Shown in pieces: positions 32,738-40,660 of a stretch of DNA of 64,000 bases. Made by a program: the position numbers and the translations under genes. Positions within the stretch are counted from its first letter, which is position 1. Each line of letters opens with the position of its first letter. The notes below the pieces were generated by a model, which was not told the origin of the DNA, ran no database searches, and worked only from the letters and a program-made list of their open reading frames with translations. The DNA is taken from positions 3,966,693 to 4,030,692 of the forward strand of contig NZ_LR733406.1 of assembly GCF_902506505.1 (NCBI RefSeq), read 5' to 3'. The stretch comes from Pseudomonas sp. 8AS (lineage in GTDB: Bacteria > Pseudomonadota > Gammaproteobacteria > Pseudomonadales > Pseudomonadaceae).

Positions 32738-33775
32738 TCAGGCTGCCCCAGGCTTGCCAGTCAGCCCCTCCAGCACTTGAGCCGATTCATGCCCGGCAAC
32801 GGCTCGCTGTCGCCACTGCGCAGGCGTCATGCCGGTCCAGCGCTTGAATGCCCGCCAGAAAATGCTCGGCTCGGCAAACCCCAGGCTGTGGCCGATATCG
32901 GCCAACCCCAGGTCGCCCGAGGAAACCGCCAGCAGCGCAGCATCACGACGGGCCTGATCCAGGAGCGTGGAGAAATCGAGATGGTCTTGCTGCAGGCGCC
33001 GCGCCAGGGTTTTCGGGCTGAGGCCCAGTGCCTGGGCGGCCATGGCTCGAGTCGGCGGCTGGCCGGGCAACCTTGAACGGATCCATGCGCTCAGCTCTTG
33101 AGCCAGGTCGTCGGGCTTCGACAGGGCGGCCAGGCGCGCCGACGCGTATTGACGGTGCATGTTGACCAGTGGCGCCTCGGCCTGGGCCAGGGGCGTGTCC
33201 AGCGCGGCATTGTCGATCAGGATGCCGCTGAACGCCTGGTCGAACTCGACCGGGCAGCGAAACACGCTGCGATAGTCTTCGAGTGGCCCAAGAGGCGGCT
33301 GACTGAACTGCACCTTGAGCGGCAGCAGCAGAGTGCCCGTCAGCCTGTGGCCCAGGGCGACCACCGCGGCCAGCACCGCTTCAATCTGATGCGGGCTGAA
33401 CGGCAACTGCCCCTGACAGGGGTGGTAAATCAGCCAGGTGGCGTTGTTGCCTGGAATCATTTGCACGCGACCACCGTCACTGATCAGCCGCTGGTAGCGC
33501 TGCACCAGCGCTATCGACTCCCGTAGCGATGGCGCCGACTGCAGAAGATAACTCACCACGTTGAAGCTGGCGGGGCCTACCTGCGAGCCGGCCTTCAGGC
33601 CGAAACCGGGATCCCCGGTGAGTCGGGCCGCCGCCCGCCACAGGCGGGTAATGTGATCCACCGGCCAGCGCTCCTGATCAAGCTCATCGGCGCAGATCCC
33701 CGCCGCCCGCAGAAGCGCCTCCTGGGTGACCCCCAGGCGTTGCGCCGCAGCGAACACGGTGTTGACCCAGCTCAT
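32738..33775 (-). CDS. AraC family transcriptional regulator (AraC-binding-type N-domain)
   Basis: A 345-residue regulator of the OruR/ArgR-like AraC subgroup: an N-terminal ligand domain (about 1-200; QRLGVTQEALLRAAGI, FGLKAGSQVGPASFNVVSYL) and a C-terminal double helix-turn-helix (about 250-330; AQALGLSPKTLARRLQ and LADIGHSLGFAEPSIFWRAF). It is divergent from the flavin dehydrogenase gene. I chose the ATG at 33775; a TTG at 33799 with GGAGG upstream is an alternative adding 8 residues, but it would put the start inside the first operator repeat. Likely the activator of the two genes opposite; ligand unknown. Confidence 0.87.
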   Translation of the reverse strand: MSWVNTVFAAAQRLGVTQEALLRAAGICADELDQERWPVDHITRLWRAAARLTGDPGFGLKAGSQVGPASFNVVSYLLQSAPSLRESIALVQRYQRLISDGGRVQMIPGNNATWLIYHPCQGQLPFSPHQIEAVLAAVVALGHRLTGTLLLPLKVQFSQPPLGPLEDYRSVFRCPVEFDQAFSGILIDNAALDTPLAQAEAPLVNMHRQYASARLAALSKPDDLAQELSAWIRSRLPGQPPTRAMAAQALGLSPKTLARRLQQDHLDFSTLLDQARRDAALLAVSSGDLGLADIGHSLGFAEPSIFWRAFKRWTGMTPAQWRQRAVAGHESAQVLEGLTGKPGAA

Positions 33776-33786
33776 CGAAACGCCGG

Positions 33787-33832
33787 CCTCTAAAGTCAAT
33801 GCGGCTGTCCTCCAAAGTCAATCCGTTTGGAG
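33787..33832. promoter_or_regulatory. Tandem 14-bp direct repeats plus overlapping palindrome, putative operator
   Basis: CCTCTAAAGTCAAT (33787-33800) and CCTCCAAAGTCAAT (33809-33822) match at 13 of 14 positions and are spaced 22 bp apart, two helical turns, as expected for AraC-family binding sites. The second copy also forms half of a perfect palindrome CTCCAAA-N9-TTTGGAG (33810-33832). It lies between the AraC-type regulator and the FAD gene. Confidence 0.7.
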
Positions 33833-33889
33833 AATAGGCGGATAAGGTTTTCCACCACAAGACAGCCTTGCTAGGGGAGCACATCAGTG

Positions 33890-35500
33890 ATGAGCCAAAC
33901 GCTGCAGTCCGATCTGGTCGTGGTGGGGGGCGGGCTCGCCGGTATCGTCACCGCTCTGGAAGCCCTGCGCGCGGGCAAGCGCGTCACCCTGGTCGACCGT
34001 GATTCGCCGGAACGCCTGGGTGGCCTGGCGCTGTGGGCTTTTGGCGGCATGGCGCTGGTGGATACGCCACTGCAAGCGCGGATGAACATCCCGGACAGCC
34101 CGGAAATAGCGCTGCGCGACTGGCTGCGCTTTGGCGAGCTGGCGCCGGACGACGCTTATCCCCTGCAGTGGGCAAGGTACTACGTGGAGTACTCCCGCCG
34201 AGAGGTCTATGACTGGCTGAGCGCAGAAGGCGTGAAGTTTCTGCCGGCCGTGAACTGGGTCGAGCGCGGCCTGAATGGCGATGGCAACAGCCTGCCGCGC
34301 TACCACGTCATCTGGGGCACGGCGCGTGAAATGACCCGCCGCCTGATCGCGGCGCTGCAGCTCGCCGGTAGTGGTGGCCGACTGCACCTGCTGCACCGGG
34401 TCCGGGTGACCGGGCTGGACTATCAGGCCGGCAAGATATCCGGGGTTATCGGCCAGCACGAAGACGACCCCCGCGAAATCCGCCTGCAGGCTCCCGTGGT
34501 CGTGCTGGCCATGGGCGGCATCAACGGCAGCCACGCCGAGACCCGCGCCAACTGGCCCACGGACAGGCCGCTGCCACAGGCCATGCTCAACGGAGCCCAT
34601 CCCTACGCCGACGGCAAGCTGCATCATCTGGTGGCCGACACCCTGGGCGGGCGGATCACCCACGCGGGGGAGATGTGGAATTACGCGGCCGGGTTCCCGC
34701 ACCCGTACCCGCATTTCGCCGGCCATGGCTTGTCCGCCATCCCCTGCAAGTCGGCGCTGTGGCTGGACCACAGCGGCCGGCGCATTGGCCCGCAACCCCT
34801 GGTCACCGGCTTCGATACCCACTGGCTGTGCCAGCGCGTAGCCGAGCAAGAAAAGCCCTGGACCTGGCAACTGCTGAACTGGCGCATCGCCGCCAAGGAA
34901 TTTGCCATCTCCGGCGCGGAACACAATCAGCGCATCCGCGACAAACAGCTGCCAGGCTTTCTCTGGGAAACCCTTACCGGCAACCACCGCCTGGTGCGCC
35001 AGATGCAACGCGAAAGCCGGCACTTCCTGGTCGACGACAGCCTCGCCGGGCTGGCCGCGAAGATGAACGCCCTGACCTGCTCGCTGGACATCGACCCGGC
35101 AGTACTGCAGGCCACGGCGGACGCCTTCGACGCCAACTTCCGGGGCGGCAGGCGGTTGCAAAACGACGAGCAGATCCGGCGCATCCTGCATGCCCGCCAA
35201 TGGGGCCCCGACCGCCTGCGCACCTGCAAACCGGCGCCCCTGCAGATGCCGGGCGCCGGCCCGTTGATCGCCATCCAGACGCAACTGATCTCGCGCAAAA
35301 GCCTCGGCGGCCTGCGCACCGACCTGCAAAGCCGCGTCCTCGATCAAAGCGACCGTCCGCTCGAAGGCCTGTATTGCGTTGGCGAAGCCGCCGGATTCGG
35401 CGGCGGCGGCGCCAACGGCAAACGCTCGCTCGAAGGCACCTTCCTGCCAGCCTGCATTCTCACCGCGCGCGCCGCAGCACGTTCGATAAACGCTGGCTGA
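33890..35500 (+). CDS. FAD-binding dehydrogenase (fumarate reductase/ketosteroid-dehydrogenase-like)
   Basis: A 536-residue cytosolic flavoprotein of the FAD_binding_2 superfamily. The dinucleotide loop VVVGGGLAGIVTALEA is near the N-terminus, with RLGGLALWAFGGM behind it. The C-terminal FAD-closing segment GLYCVGEAAGFGGGGANGKRSLEGT and LISRKSLGGLRTD resemble the putative FAD-binding dehydrogenases annotated near KstD. GTG at 33887 and ATG at 33890 are adjacent; GGGGAG upstream serves either. The next gene follows after 27 bp. It presumably introduces or reduces a C=C bond beside a carbonyl; the substrate is unknown. Confidence 0.85.
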   Translation: MSQTLQSDLVVVGGGLAGIVTALEALRAGKRVTLVDRDSPERLGGLALWAFGGMALVDTPLQARMNIPDSPEIALRDWLRFGELAPDDAYPLQWARYYVEYSRREVYDWLSAEGVKFLPAVNWVERGLNGDGNSLPRYHVIWGTAREMTRRLIAALQLAGSGGRLHLLHRVRVTGLDYQAGKISGVIGQHEDDPREIRLQAPVVVLAMGGINGSHAETRANWPTDRPLPQAMLNGAHPYADGKLHHLVADTLGGRITHAGEMWNYAAGFPHPYPHFAGHGLSAIPCKSALWLDHSGRRIGPQPLVTGFDTHWLCQRVAEQEKPWTWQLLNWRIAAKEFAISGAEHNQRIRDKQLPGFLWETLTGNHRLVRQMQRESRHFLVDDSLAGLAAKMNALTCSLDIDPAVLQATADAFDANFRGGRRLQNDEQIRRILHARQWGPDRLRTCKPAPLQMPGAGPLIAIQTQLISRKSLGGLRTDLQSRVLDQSDRPLEGLYCVGEAAGFGGGGANGKRSLEGTFLPACILTARAAARSINAG

Positions 35501-35527
35501 TCTCTACCAACAATAAGGAGCCCACAC

Positions 35528-37186
35528 ATGCCCAACGGTGCCCAAGCCTTGATGAAGACGCTGGTCGATGGCGGAATCGAAGTCTGCTTCAGCAACCCCG
35601 GAACCAGCGAAATGCACTTCGTCGCCGCACTCGACAGCGAGCCGCGCATGCGCGCCGTGCTCGCCCTGTTCGAAGGGGTGGCCACCGGTGCCGCCGACGG
35701 TTATGCGCGGATGGCCGACAAACCGGCCGCCACCTTGCTGCACTTGGGCTGCGGCCTCGGCAACGGCCTGGCCAACCTGCACAATGCGCGCAAGGGCAAG
35801 GTCCCGGTGGTCAACATCGTCGGCGACCATGCCACCTACCATGTCAAATACGACGCCCAGTTGCAGTCCGATATCGAAACGGTCGCCCGCAACGTGTCGC
35901 CGAACTTCGTGCGAACCCCCGCTCGCACCGAAGACCTGTGCCGCGACGCGGCCGAGGCCATTCGTGTCGCCCGCGGCTACCCGGGGCAGGTCGCCACACT
36001 GATCCTGCCGGCCGACGTGTCGTGGGGCGAGGGCGGCGTGCCTTGCCAAGTCCCGGCCGCCGAGCAGCCGCCCGCGGCCGACGATGACAGGGTGGCCGCC
36101 CTGGCCCAGGTCATCCGCGCGGGCCGCAACGTGGCCCTGCTGCTGGGCGGCCGCGCGCTGCGCGAAGCCGACCTGCTCGCGGCCGGGCGCATTGCCGCGC
36201 ATAGCGGCGTCAAACTGCTGGCCGAGGTGTTCCCGACTCGCATGGAGCGGGGCGCAGGGCTGCCCGCGGTCGAGCGCATCGCCTACATGGCCGAAATGGC
36301 CGGGGTTCAGCTGGCGCAGTTCGAGGAGCTCATCCTGGTCGATGCCAAGGCGCCCGTTTCCTTCTTCGCCTACCCGGGCAAGAAAAGCTATCTGGTGCCC
36401 GACACGTGCCGGGTACACACCCTGGCCGGCGCGGACCAGGACACCACGGCCAGCCTGGAAAAACTGGTCGCCGCCCTGGGTGCCGGGGCGACGCCGGCAG
36501 AGCTGCAGCCGGCGCAGCGCCCGGCCAGACCGCGGGGCAAGCTGACGGCGGCGAAGGTGTGCAAGGCCGTCGGTCACACCCTGCAGGAAGGCACGATTCT
36601 GATCGATGAGGCCATCACCTCGGGCCTCATGTTGAACCTGATGACCAGCGGCGCCCCCCGCCACGACCTGCTCACCCTCACCGGCGGTGCCATCGGCCAA
36701 GGCTTGCCGAACGCCATCGGCGCCGCCATCGCCTGCCCCGCACGCCCGGTTCTGGCCCTGATCGGCGACGGCACCGCGATGTATACCATCCAGTCGCTCT
36801 GGACCATGGCCCGCGAGCAGCTCAACGTCACCTCGATCATTTTCAACAATGCCTCGTATTCCGTGCTCAATGTCGAACTGGAACGGGTCGGTGCCGCGGG
36901 GGCCGGGCCCAAGGCCAGGTCGCAACTCGACTTGCGCGGCCCGGTGCTGAACTTTGCCCAGCTCGCCCAGGGCATGGGCGTGCATGGCGTTCGGGTGAGC
37001 ACCGCCGAGGATCTGCTCAAGGCACTGGAGTACGCCCAGTCCCACCCCGGCCCGCACCTGATCGAAGCACTGGTCCCGGAATCGCTCAGTGGCGCCAAAC
37101 GCAAGCTGTTGCCGTACTTGCTGCGCGCCCTGCCCAACCTGCCCCAGCCGGTCGCCAGTGCCCTGAAGCGCAAACTGGCACCCTGA
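35528..37186 (+). CDS. ThDP-dependent enzyme (acetolactate synthase large-subunit-like)
   Basis: A 552-residue thiamine-diphosphate enzyme. The cofactor-activating Glu49 lies in ALFEGVATGAADGYARM, and the ThDP motif starts GDGTAMY at 413 and ends IIFNNASY (Asn440-Asn441). The fold is the PYR/TH3/PP order of the POX/ALS/benzoylformate decarboxylase family. There is no regulatory small subunit (ilvN/ilvH) beside it, so true branched-chain acetolactate synthase is unlikely. It probably decarboxylates or ligates a 2-keto acid in the same pathway as the flavoprotein. GGAG precedes the ATG after a short spacer. Its TGA directly abuts the stop of the convergent transglutaminase gene. Confidence 0.85.
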   Translation: MPNGAQALMKTLVDGGIEVCFSNPGTSEMHFVAALDSEPRMRAVLALFEGVATGAADGYARMADKPAATLLHLGCGLGNGLANLHNARKGKVPVVNIVGDHATYHVKYDAQLQSDIETVARNVSPNFVRTPARTEDLCRDAAEAIRVARGYPGQVATLILPADVSWGEGGVPCQVPAAEQPPAADDDRVAALAQVIRAGRNVALLLGGRALREADLLAAGRIAAHSGVKLLAEVFPTRMERGAGLPAVERIAYMAEMAGVQLAQFEELILVDAKAPVSFFAYPGKKSYLVPDTCRVHTLAGADQDTTASLEKLVAALGAGATPAELQPAQRPARPRGKLTAAKVCKAVGHTLQEGTILIDEAITSGLMLNLMTSGAPRHDLLTLTGGAIGQGLPNAIGAAIACPARPVLALIGDGTAMYTIQSLWTMAREQLNVTSIIFNNASYSVLNVELERVGAAGAGPKARSQLDLRGPVLNFAQLAQGMGVHGVRVSTAEDLLKALEYAQSHPGPHLIEALVPESLSGAKRKLLPYLLRALPNLPQPVASALKRKLAP

Positions 37187-38107
37187 TCAGCCGACCGCGC
37201 CGTGCAGCTCGCCCAGGGGCAGCACGGTGACGCTGACGTCCGGGTCGTGGCTGCCGCCGCCGAGGATCACCCCGCGCAGCGGCGACACGTCGGCAAAGTC
37301 GCGACCCCAGCCGAGGGTGATGTGTTCCAGGGCCGGCAGCAGGTTGTTGGTCGGGTCGAAGTCCACCCAGCCCTGGCGCGGGCAGTACAGCGAGACCCAG
37401 GCATGCGAGGCGTCGGCGCCGATCAGCCGCGGCTGGCCGGGTGGCGGCTGGGTCAGCAGGTAGCCGCTGACGTAGCGCGCCGCCAGGCCACGCGAGCGCA
37501 GGCAGGCGAGCATCAGGTGGGCGAAGTCCTGGCATACGCCACGGCGCTCTTCCAGCACCTTGAGCAGCGGGGTCGCCACCTGCGTGGCGGCGGCATCGAA
37601 GGTGAACTCGGCGAAGATCTTCTGCATCAGTGCGGCCGCCGCCAGCAGCAGCGGGCGCCCCGCCACGAAGCAGTCGGCAGCGTACTCGCCGAACACCTGC
37701 TTGAGGTGCACATAGGGTGACTCGAAGCGATAGCGGGTCGCCTCCAGCAGTGCCGGGGCGAGCGGCTGGCCACTGTAGCCGAGGGCGGCGCAGGCCTGCT
37801 CCCAGGGCGGCGAGTCGGCCAGGTCGAAACGCGGCCGCGCCAACACCTCGACGCGCAGACGGGCGCAGACCTTCAGCTCGTCGTGGGGGCGCTCGAAGGC
37901 CAGGCGGGTCAGCGGATTGCCGTACACATCGAGGCCATCCTGGCGCTTGCTCGGGTGCGGGCTGACCAGCAACTGGCGCTCCGTGCAGCGCTGCCACGCG
38001 CACTCGCGCGGCCACAGATGGGCCAGTTGCTGGGCCAGGGACACCGGTGCCGAGTAGCGGTAATGGGTGTCGTGGAGAATCTGGTAGTGGGCGCTGCTCG
38101 GGCTCAT
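37187..38107 (-). CDS. Transglutaminase-like cysteine protein (short form)
   Basis: A 306-residue protein of the bacterial transglutaminase-like family. After the N-terminal beta domain (YQILHDTHYRYSAPVSLAQQ), the core shows the triad Cys192 (RRGVCQDFAHLM), His235 (ASHAWVSLY) and Asp250 (GWVDFDPTNN). The ATG overlaps the stop of the ATP-grasp/alpha-E gene as ATGA. No signal peptide. Enzymes of this type act as peptidases or amidases in neighbourhoods that encode circularly permuted ATP-grasp ligases; this fits a peptide-processing role. Confidence 0.9.
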   Translation of the reverse strand: MSPSSAHYQILHDTHYRYSAPVSLAQQLAHLWPRECAWQRCTERQLLVSPHPSKRQDGLDVYGNPLTRLAFERPHDELKVCARLRVEVLARPRFDLADSPPWEQACAALGYSGQPLAPALLEATRYRFESPYVHLKQVFGEYAADCFVAGRPLLLAAAALMQKIFAEFTFDAAATQVATPLLKVLEERRGVCQDFAHLMLACLRSRGLAARYVSGYLLTQPPPGQPRLIGADASHAWVSLYCPRQGWVDFDPTNNLLPALEHITLGWGRDFADVSPLRGVILGGGSHDPDVSVTVLPLGELHGAVG

Positions 38108-40599
38108 GAGGACTGGGTCCGCTGGCTGGTATCCACATGCACGAAGAAGCGCAGGCCGAGTTGATCGGAAACCTGGCCGGCGCCGGCGACTACCTGCAGC
38201 AGCAGGTCGGCCAGGCCACCGAGCACCGCGCGAATGCCTGCACTGCCGAACAGCGGGTTTTCCAGGCTGGCCAGGTTGAAGGCGGCGAGCTGCTGCTCAA
38301 GCTCGCCCAGGCGACTGTCGGCACTGAAACCGAAGCTGTCCTGCAGGCGCTCCAGCGAACGCAACAGCGTGCGCAGCTGGAACAGCACGGCGTGCGGGTT
38401 CTGCTCGTCGAGCAGGAGCAGGTCGAGCACCGGGATCAGCTGCGCGCTGGCCAGGTAGCGGGTACGGTAGGTGATGCTGCTGTTGCCCAGCTCCAGCAGC
38501 CACTCCAGCGCCGACTGGTCGTGCACCGCCGGGCTGCGGAGGAACTCGGCGATGCTCTCGGCGAGGAACTGCAGGCGCTCGATGCAGCGGCCGAGCATGA
38601 GGAAACGCCAGCCGTCGTCGCGGGTCATGTCGTCGAGGGCGAAACCGGACAGCGCCGCCAGCGACATCAGCAGGCGGTTGAGAAACTCCAGCAGCTCGCC
38701 CAGATCGGCCTGCTGCGCCTCCAAGGCCTGGGCCTCGCGCTGCAACTCGATCAGCGCCTGCCAATTCTCCCGTGACAGCTTGCCGCGCACGCTGCCCGCC
38801 GCCCACTGCAGGCGCTGCAGGTTGGCGCGCAGGCTGGCAGGCCAGTCGGCACCGAGCACGGCCTGCAACAGACGCTGCTCCAGGGAACCTTCACTGGCAG
38901 CGGGCAGCAGGCCGAGGCTTTCGCCCAGGGCCAGGGCAGTCTGCAGGGCCTGCGGGTCGTCATCGTCGTCGACGTAACGGGCCAGCATGATCCGCAACAG
39001 GCGCGCGCCATCCTCGCAGCGCGAGCTGTAGCGGCCGAACCAGAACAGGTTTTCCACCACACGCGAGGGCAGGTAGGGGTCGCTGCGCACCAGGTCGGCC
39101 ACGCCCAGCGGCCGTAGCCACTGCCAGGGCTCGCCACCAGCGTGGCGTTCGCCGAGCACCCAGGTGTCCTTGCTCGCCCCGCCGCGCTGCATCGACACCA
39201 CTTCGGCGTCGGCCTCGGCCGCCACTCGGGTCAGGCCGCCGGGCAGTACCCGATAGCCCTCGGCGCTGGCCACGGCAAACACGCGCATGCCGATGGCGCG
39301 CGGCGCCAGCCGACCCTCCTCGGCCTGCCACACCGGCGCCTGCGACAGCTGCGCCAGGGCCTGGGCCACGTAGGCATAGGGTCGCGCCTTGAGGCGCTCG
39401 GCCAGTTGCGCACGCTGCGCCTGATCCAGATCGCGACCGAAGACTGGGGCGAAACTCTGCGAAGGAAAGCTGGGGCGCACCAGCAGCTCGTCGAGCTTTT
39501 CCAGGGCCTCGTCGAGCACCGGCGGCTCGCCGCACCACCAGCTGGCAATCGACGGCAGCAGCAGTTCTTCGCCCAGCAGCTGCTCGCTGATCGCCGGCAG
39601 AAAACCCGGCAGCCCGGGCGACTCCAGCACGCCGCTGCCGAGGGCATTGGCCACCAGCACATTGCCCTGGCGCACCGCCTCGAGCAGGCCGGGCACGCCG
39701 AGGGCCGAGTCGGTGCGCAGCTCCAGCGGGTCGCAGAAATCGTCGTCCAGCCGGCGCAGCAGCGCATGCACGCGGCGCAGGCCGGCCAGGGTCTTGAGGT
39801 AGACGCAGGCGTCGCGCACGGTCAGGTCGCTGCCTTCGACCAGCGGGTAGCCGAGCTGGCGGGCCAGATAGAGGTGCTCGAAATAGCTTTCGTTGAAGCG
39901 CCCCGGGGTCAGCAGCACCACCAGCGGCGTTTCGCCACCGTCCACCGGCGCCTGGCGCGCCAGGGTGTCCTGCAGGGTGCGGAAGAAGCCGGCCAGGTAC
40001 TGCACGCGCAGGTCGCGGTACAGCTCGGGAAAGGCGCGCGAGACGATCTGCCGGTTCTCCAGGGCATAGCCGGCACCGGAAGGTGCCTGGGTACGGTCCG
40101 CAGTAACCCACCAGCGCCCGTCCGGCGCCCGCGCCAGGTCCACCGCGTACAGGTGCAGGAAGGTGCCGCCAGGCGGCTGGATGCCCTGGCAGGGCCAGAG
40201 GAAGTTGTCGTGGCCGAACACCAGCTCGGCCGGCAGCAGGCCGTCGCTGAGCAGTTGCTGGGGGCCATACAGGTCGGCCAGCACAGCATTCAGCAGGGTC
40301 GCGCGCTGGGCCACGCCGGCGGCAATGGTCTGCCATTCCTCGGCGGGAATGACATTGGGCAGCAGGTCCAGCTCCCAGGGGCGGTCGGCGCCGTCCGGGT
40401 CGGCGTAGACGTTGTAGGTCACGCCGTTTTCCTGGATCTGCCGGCTCAGCAGGGCCTGGCGCTGCTGCAGTTGCGCCGGGCTGCTGCGCTGCAACTGCTC
40501 GAACAGTCGACGCCAGTGCGGGCGCACCTGGCCCGCCGCGTCGAGCAGTTCGTGGTAGGCGCCGTCGGGCGACGGGTAATCGGCAAGCAGATCAGGCAT
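38104..40599 (-). CDS. Fused circularly permuted ATP-grasp and alpha-E protein
   Basis: An 831-residue cytosolic protein. Residues about 1-480 are a circularly permuted type-2 ATP-grasp domain (GVTYNVYADPDGADRPWELD, LLPNVIPAEEW, NRQIVSRAFPELY, TPGRFNESYFEH, VANALGSGVLESPGL). Residues about 500-820 are an all-helical alpha-E domain (RVVENLFWFGRYSSRCEDGARLL; WRFLMLGRCIERLQFLAE). In many bacteria these are two neighbouring genes; here they are one. ATP-grasp domains of this class are predicted amide/peptide ligases; alpha-E is of unknown function. It overlaps the short transglutaminase gene by 4 bp. Confidence 0.9.
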   Translation of the reverse strand: MPDLLADYPSPDGAYHELLDAAGQVRPHWRRLFEQLQRSSPAQLQQRQALLSRQIQENGVTYNVYADPDGADRPWELDLLPNVIPAEEWQTIAAGVAQRATLLNAVLADLYGPQQLLSDGLLPAELVFGHDNFLWPCQGIQPPGGTFLHLYAVDLARAPDGRWWVTADRTQAPSGAGYALENRQIVSRAFPELYRDLRVQYLAGFFRTLQDTLARQAPVDGGETPLVVLLTPGRFNESYFEHLYLARQLGYPLVEGSDLTVRDACVYLKTLAGLRRVHALLRRLDDDFCDPLELRTDSALGVPGLLEAVRQGNVLVANALGSGVLESPGLPGFLPAISEQLLGEELLLPSIASWWCGEPPVLDEALEKLDELLVRPSFPSQSFAPVFGRDLDQAQRAQLAERLKARPYAYVAQALAQLSQAPVWQAEEGRLAPRAIGMRVFAVASAEGYRVLPGGLTRVAAEADAEVVSMQRGGASKDTWVLGERHAGGEPWQWLRPLGVADLVRSDPYLPSRVVENLFWFGRYSSRCEDGARLLRIMLARYVDDDDDPQALQTALALGESLGLLPAASEGSLEQRLLQAVLGADWPASLRANLQRLQWAAGSVRGKLSRENWQALIELQREAQALEAQQADLGELLEFLNRLLMSLAALSGFALDDMTRDDGWRFLMLGRCIERLQFLAESIAEFLRSPAVHDQSALEWLLELGNSSITYRTRYLASAQLIPVLDLLLLDEQNPHAVLFQLRTLLRSLERLQDSFGFSADSRLGELEQQLAAFNLASLENPLFGSAGIRAVLGGLADLLLQVVAGAGQVSDQLGLRFFVHVDTSQRTQSS

Positions 40600-40618
40600 G
40601 GTTGGCTCAATCAGTGAC

Positions 40619-40643
40619 GCAGGAGCCGCACGCGGGCTCCTGC
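40619..40643. other. Hairpin between the long transglutaminase and ATP-grasp/alpha-E genes
   Basis: A 9-bp perfect dyad gcaggagcc/ggctcctgc with a 7-base loop in the 61-bp gap inside the module. No T-tract; it may tune relative expression or mRNA stability. Confidence 0.45.
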
Positions 40644-40660
40644 AGCCGCTCCGGACGGGA

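Noticed and set aside
35528..37186. Catalytic subunit of branched-chain acetolactate synthase (ilvB/ilvI)
   Set aside because: No small subunit or ilv gene is adjacent and the context is a regulator plus flavoprotein; it is kept as a ThDP enzyme of unknown substrate.
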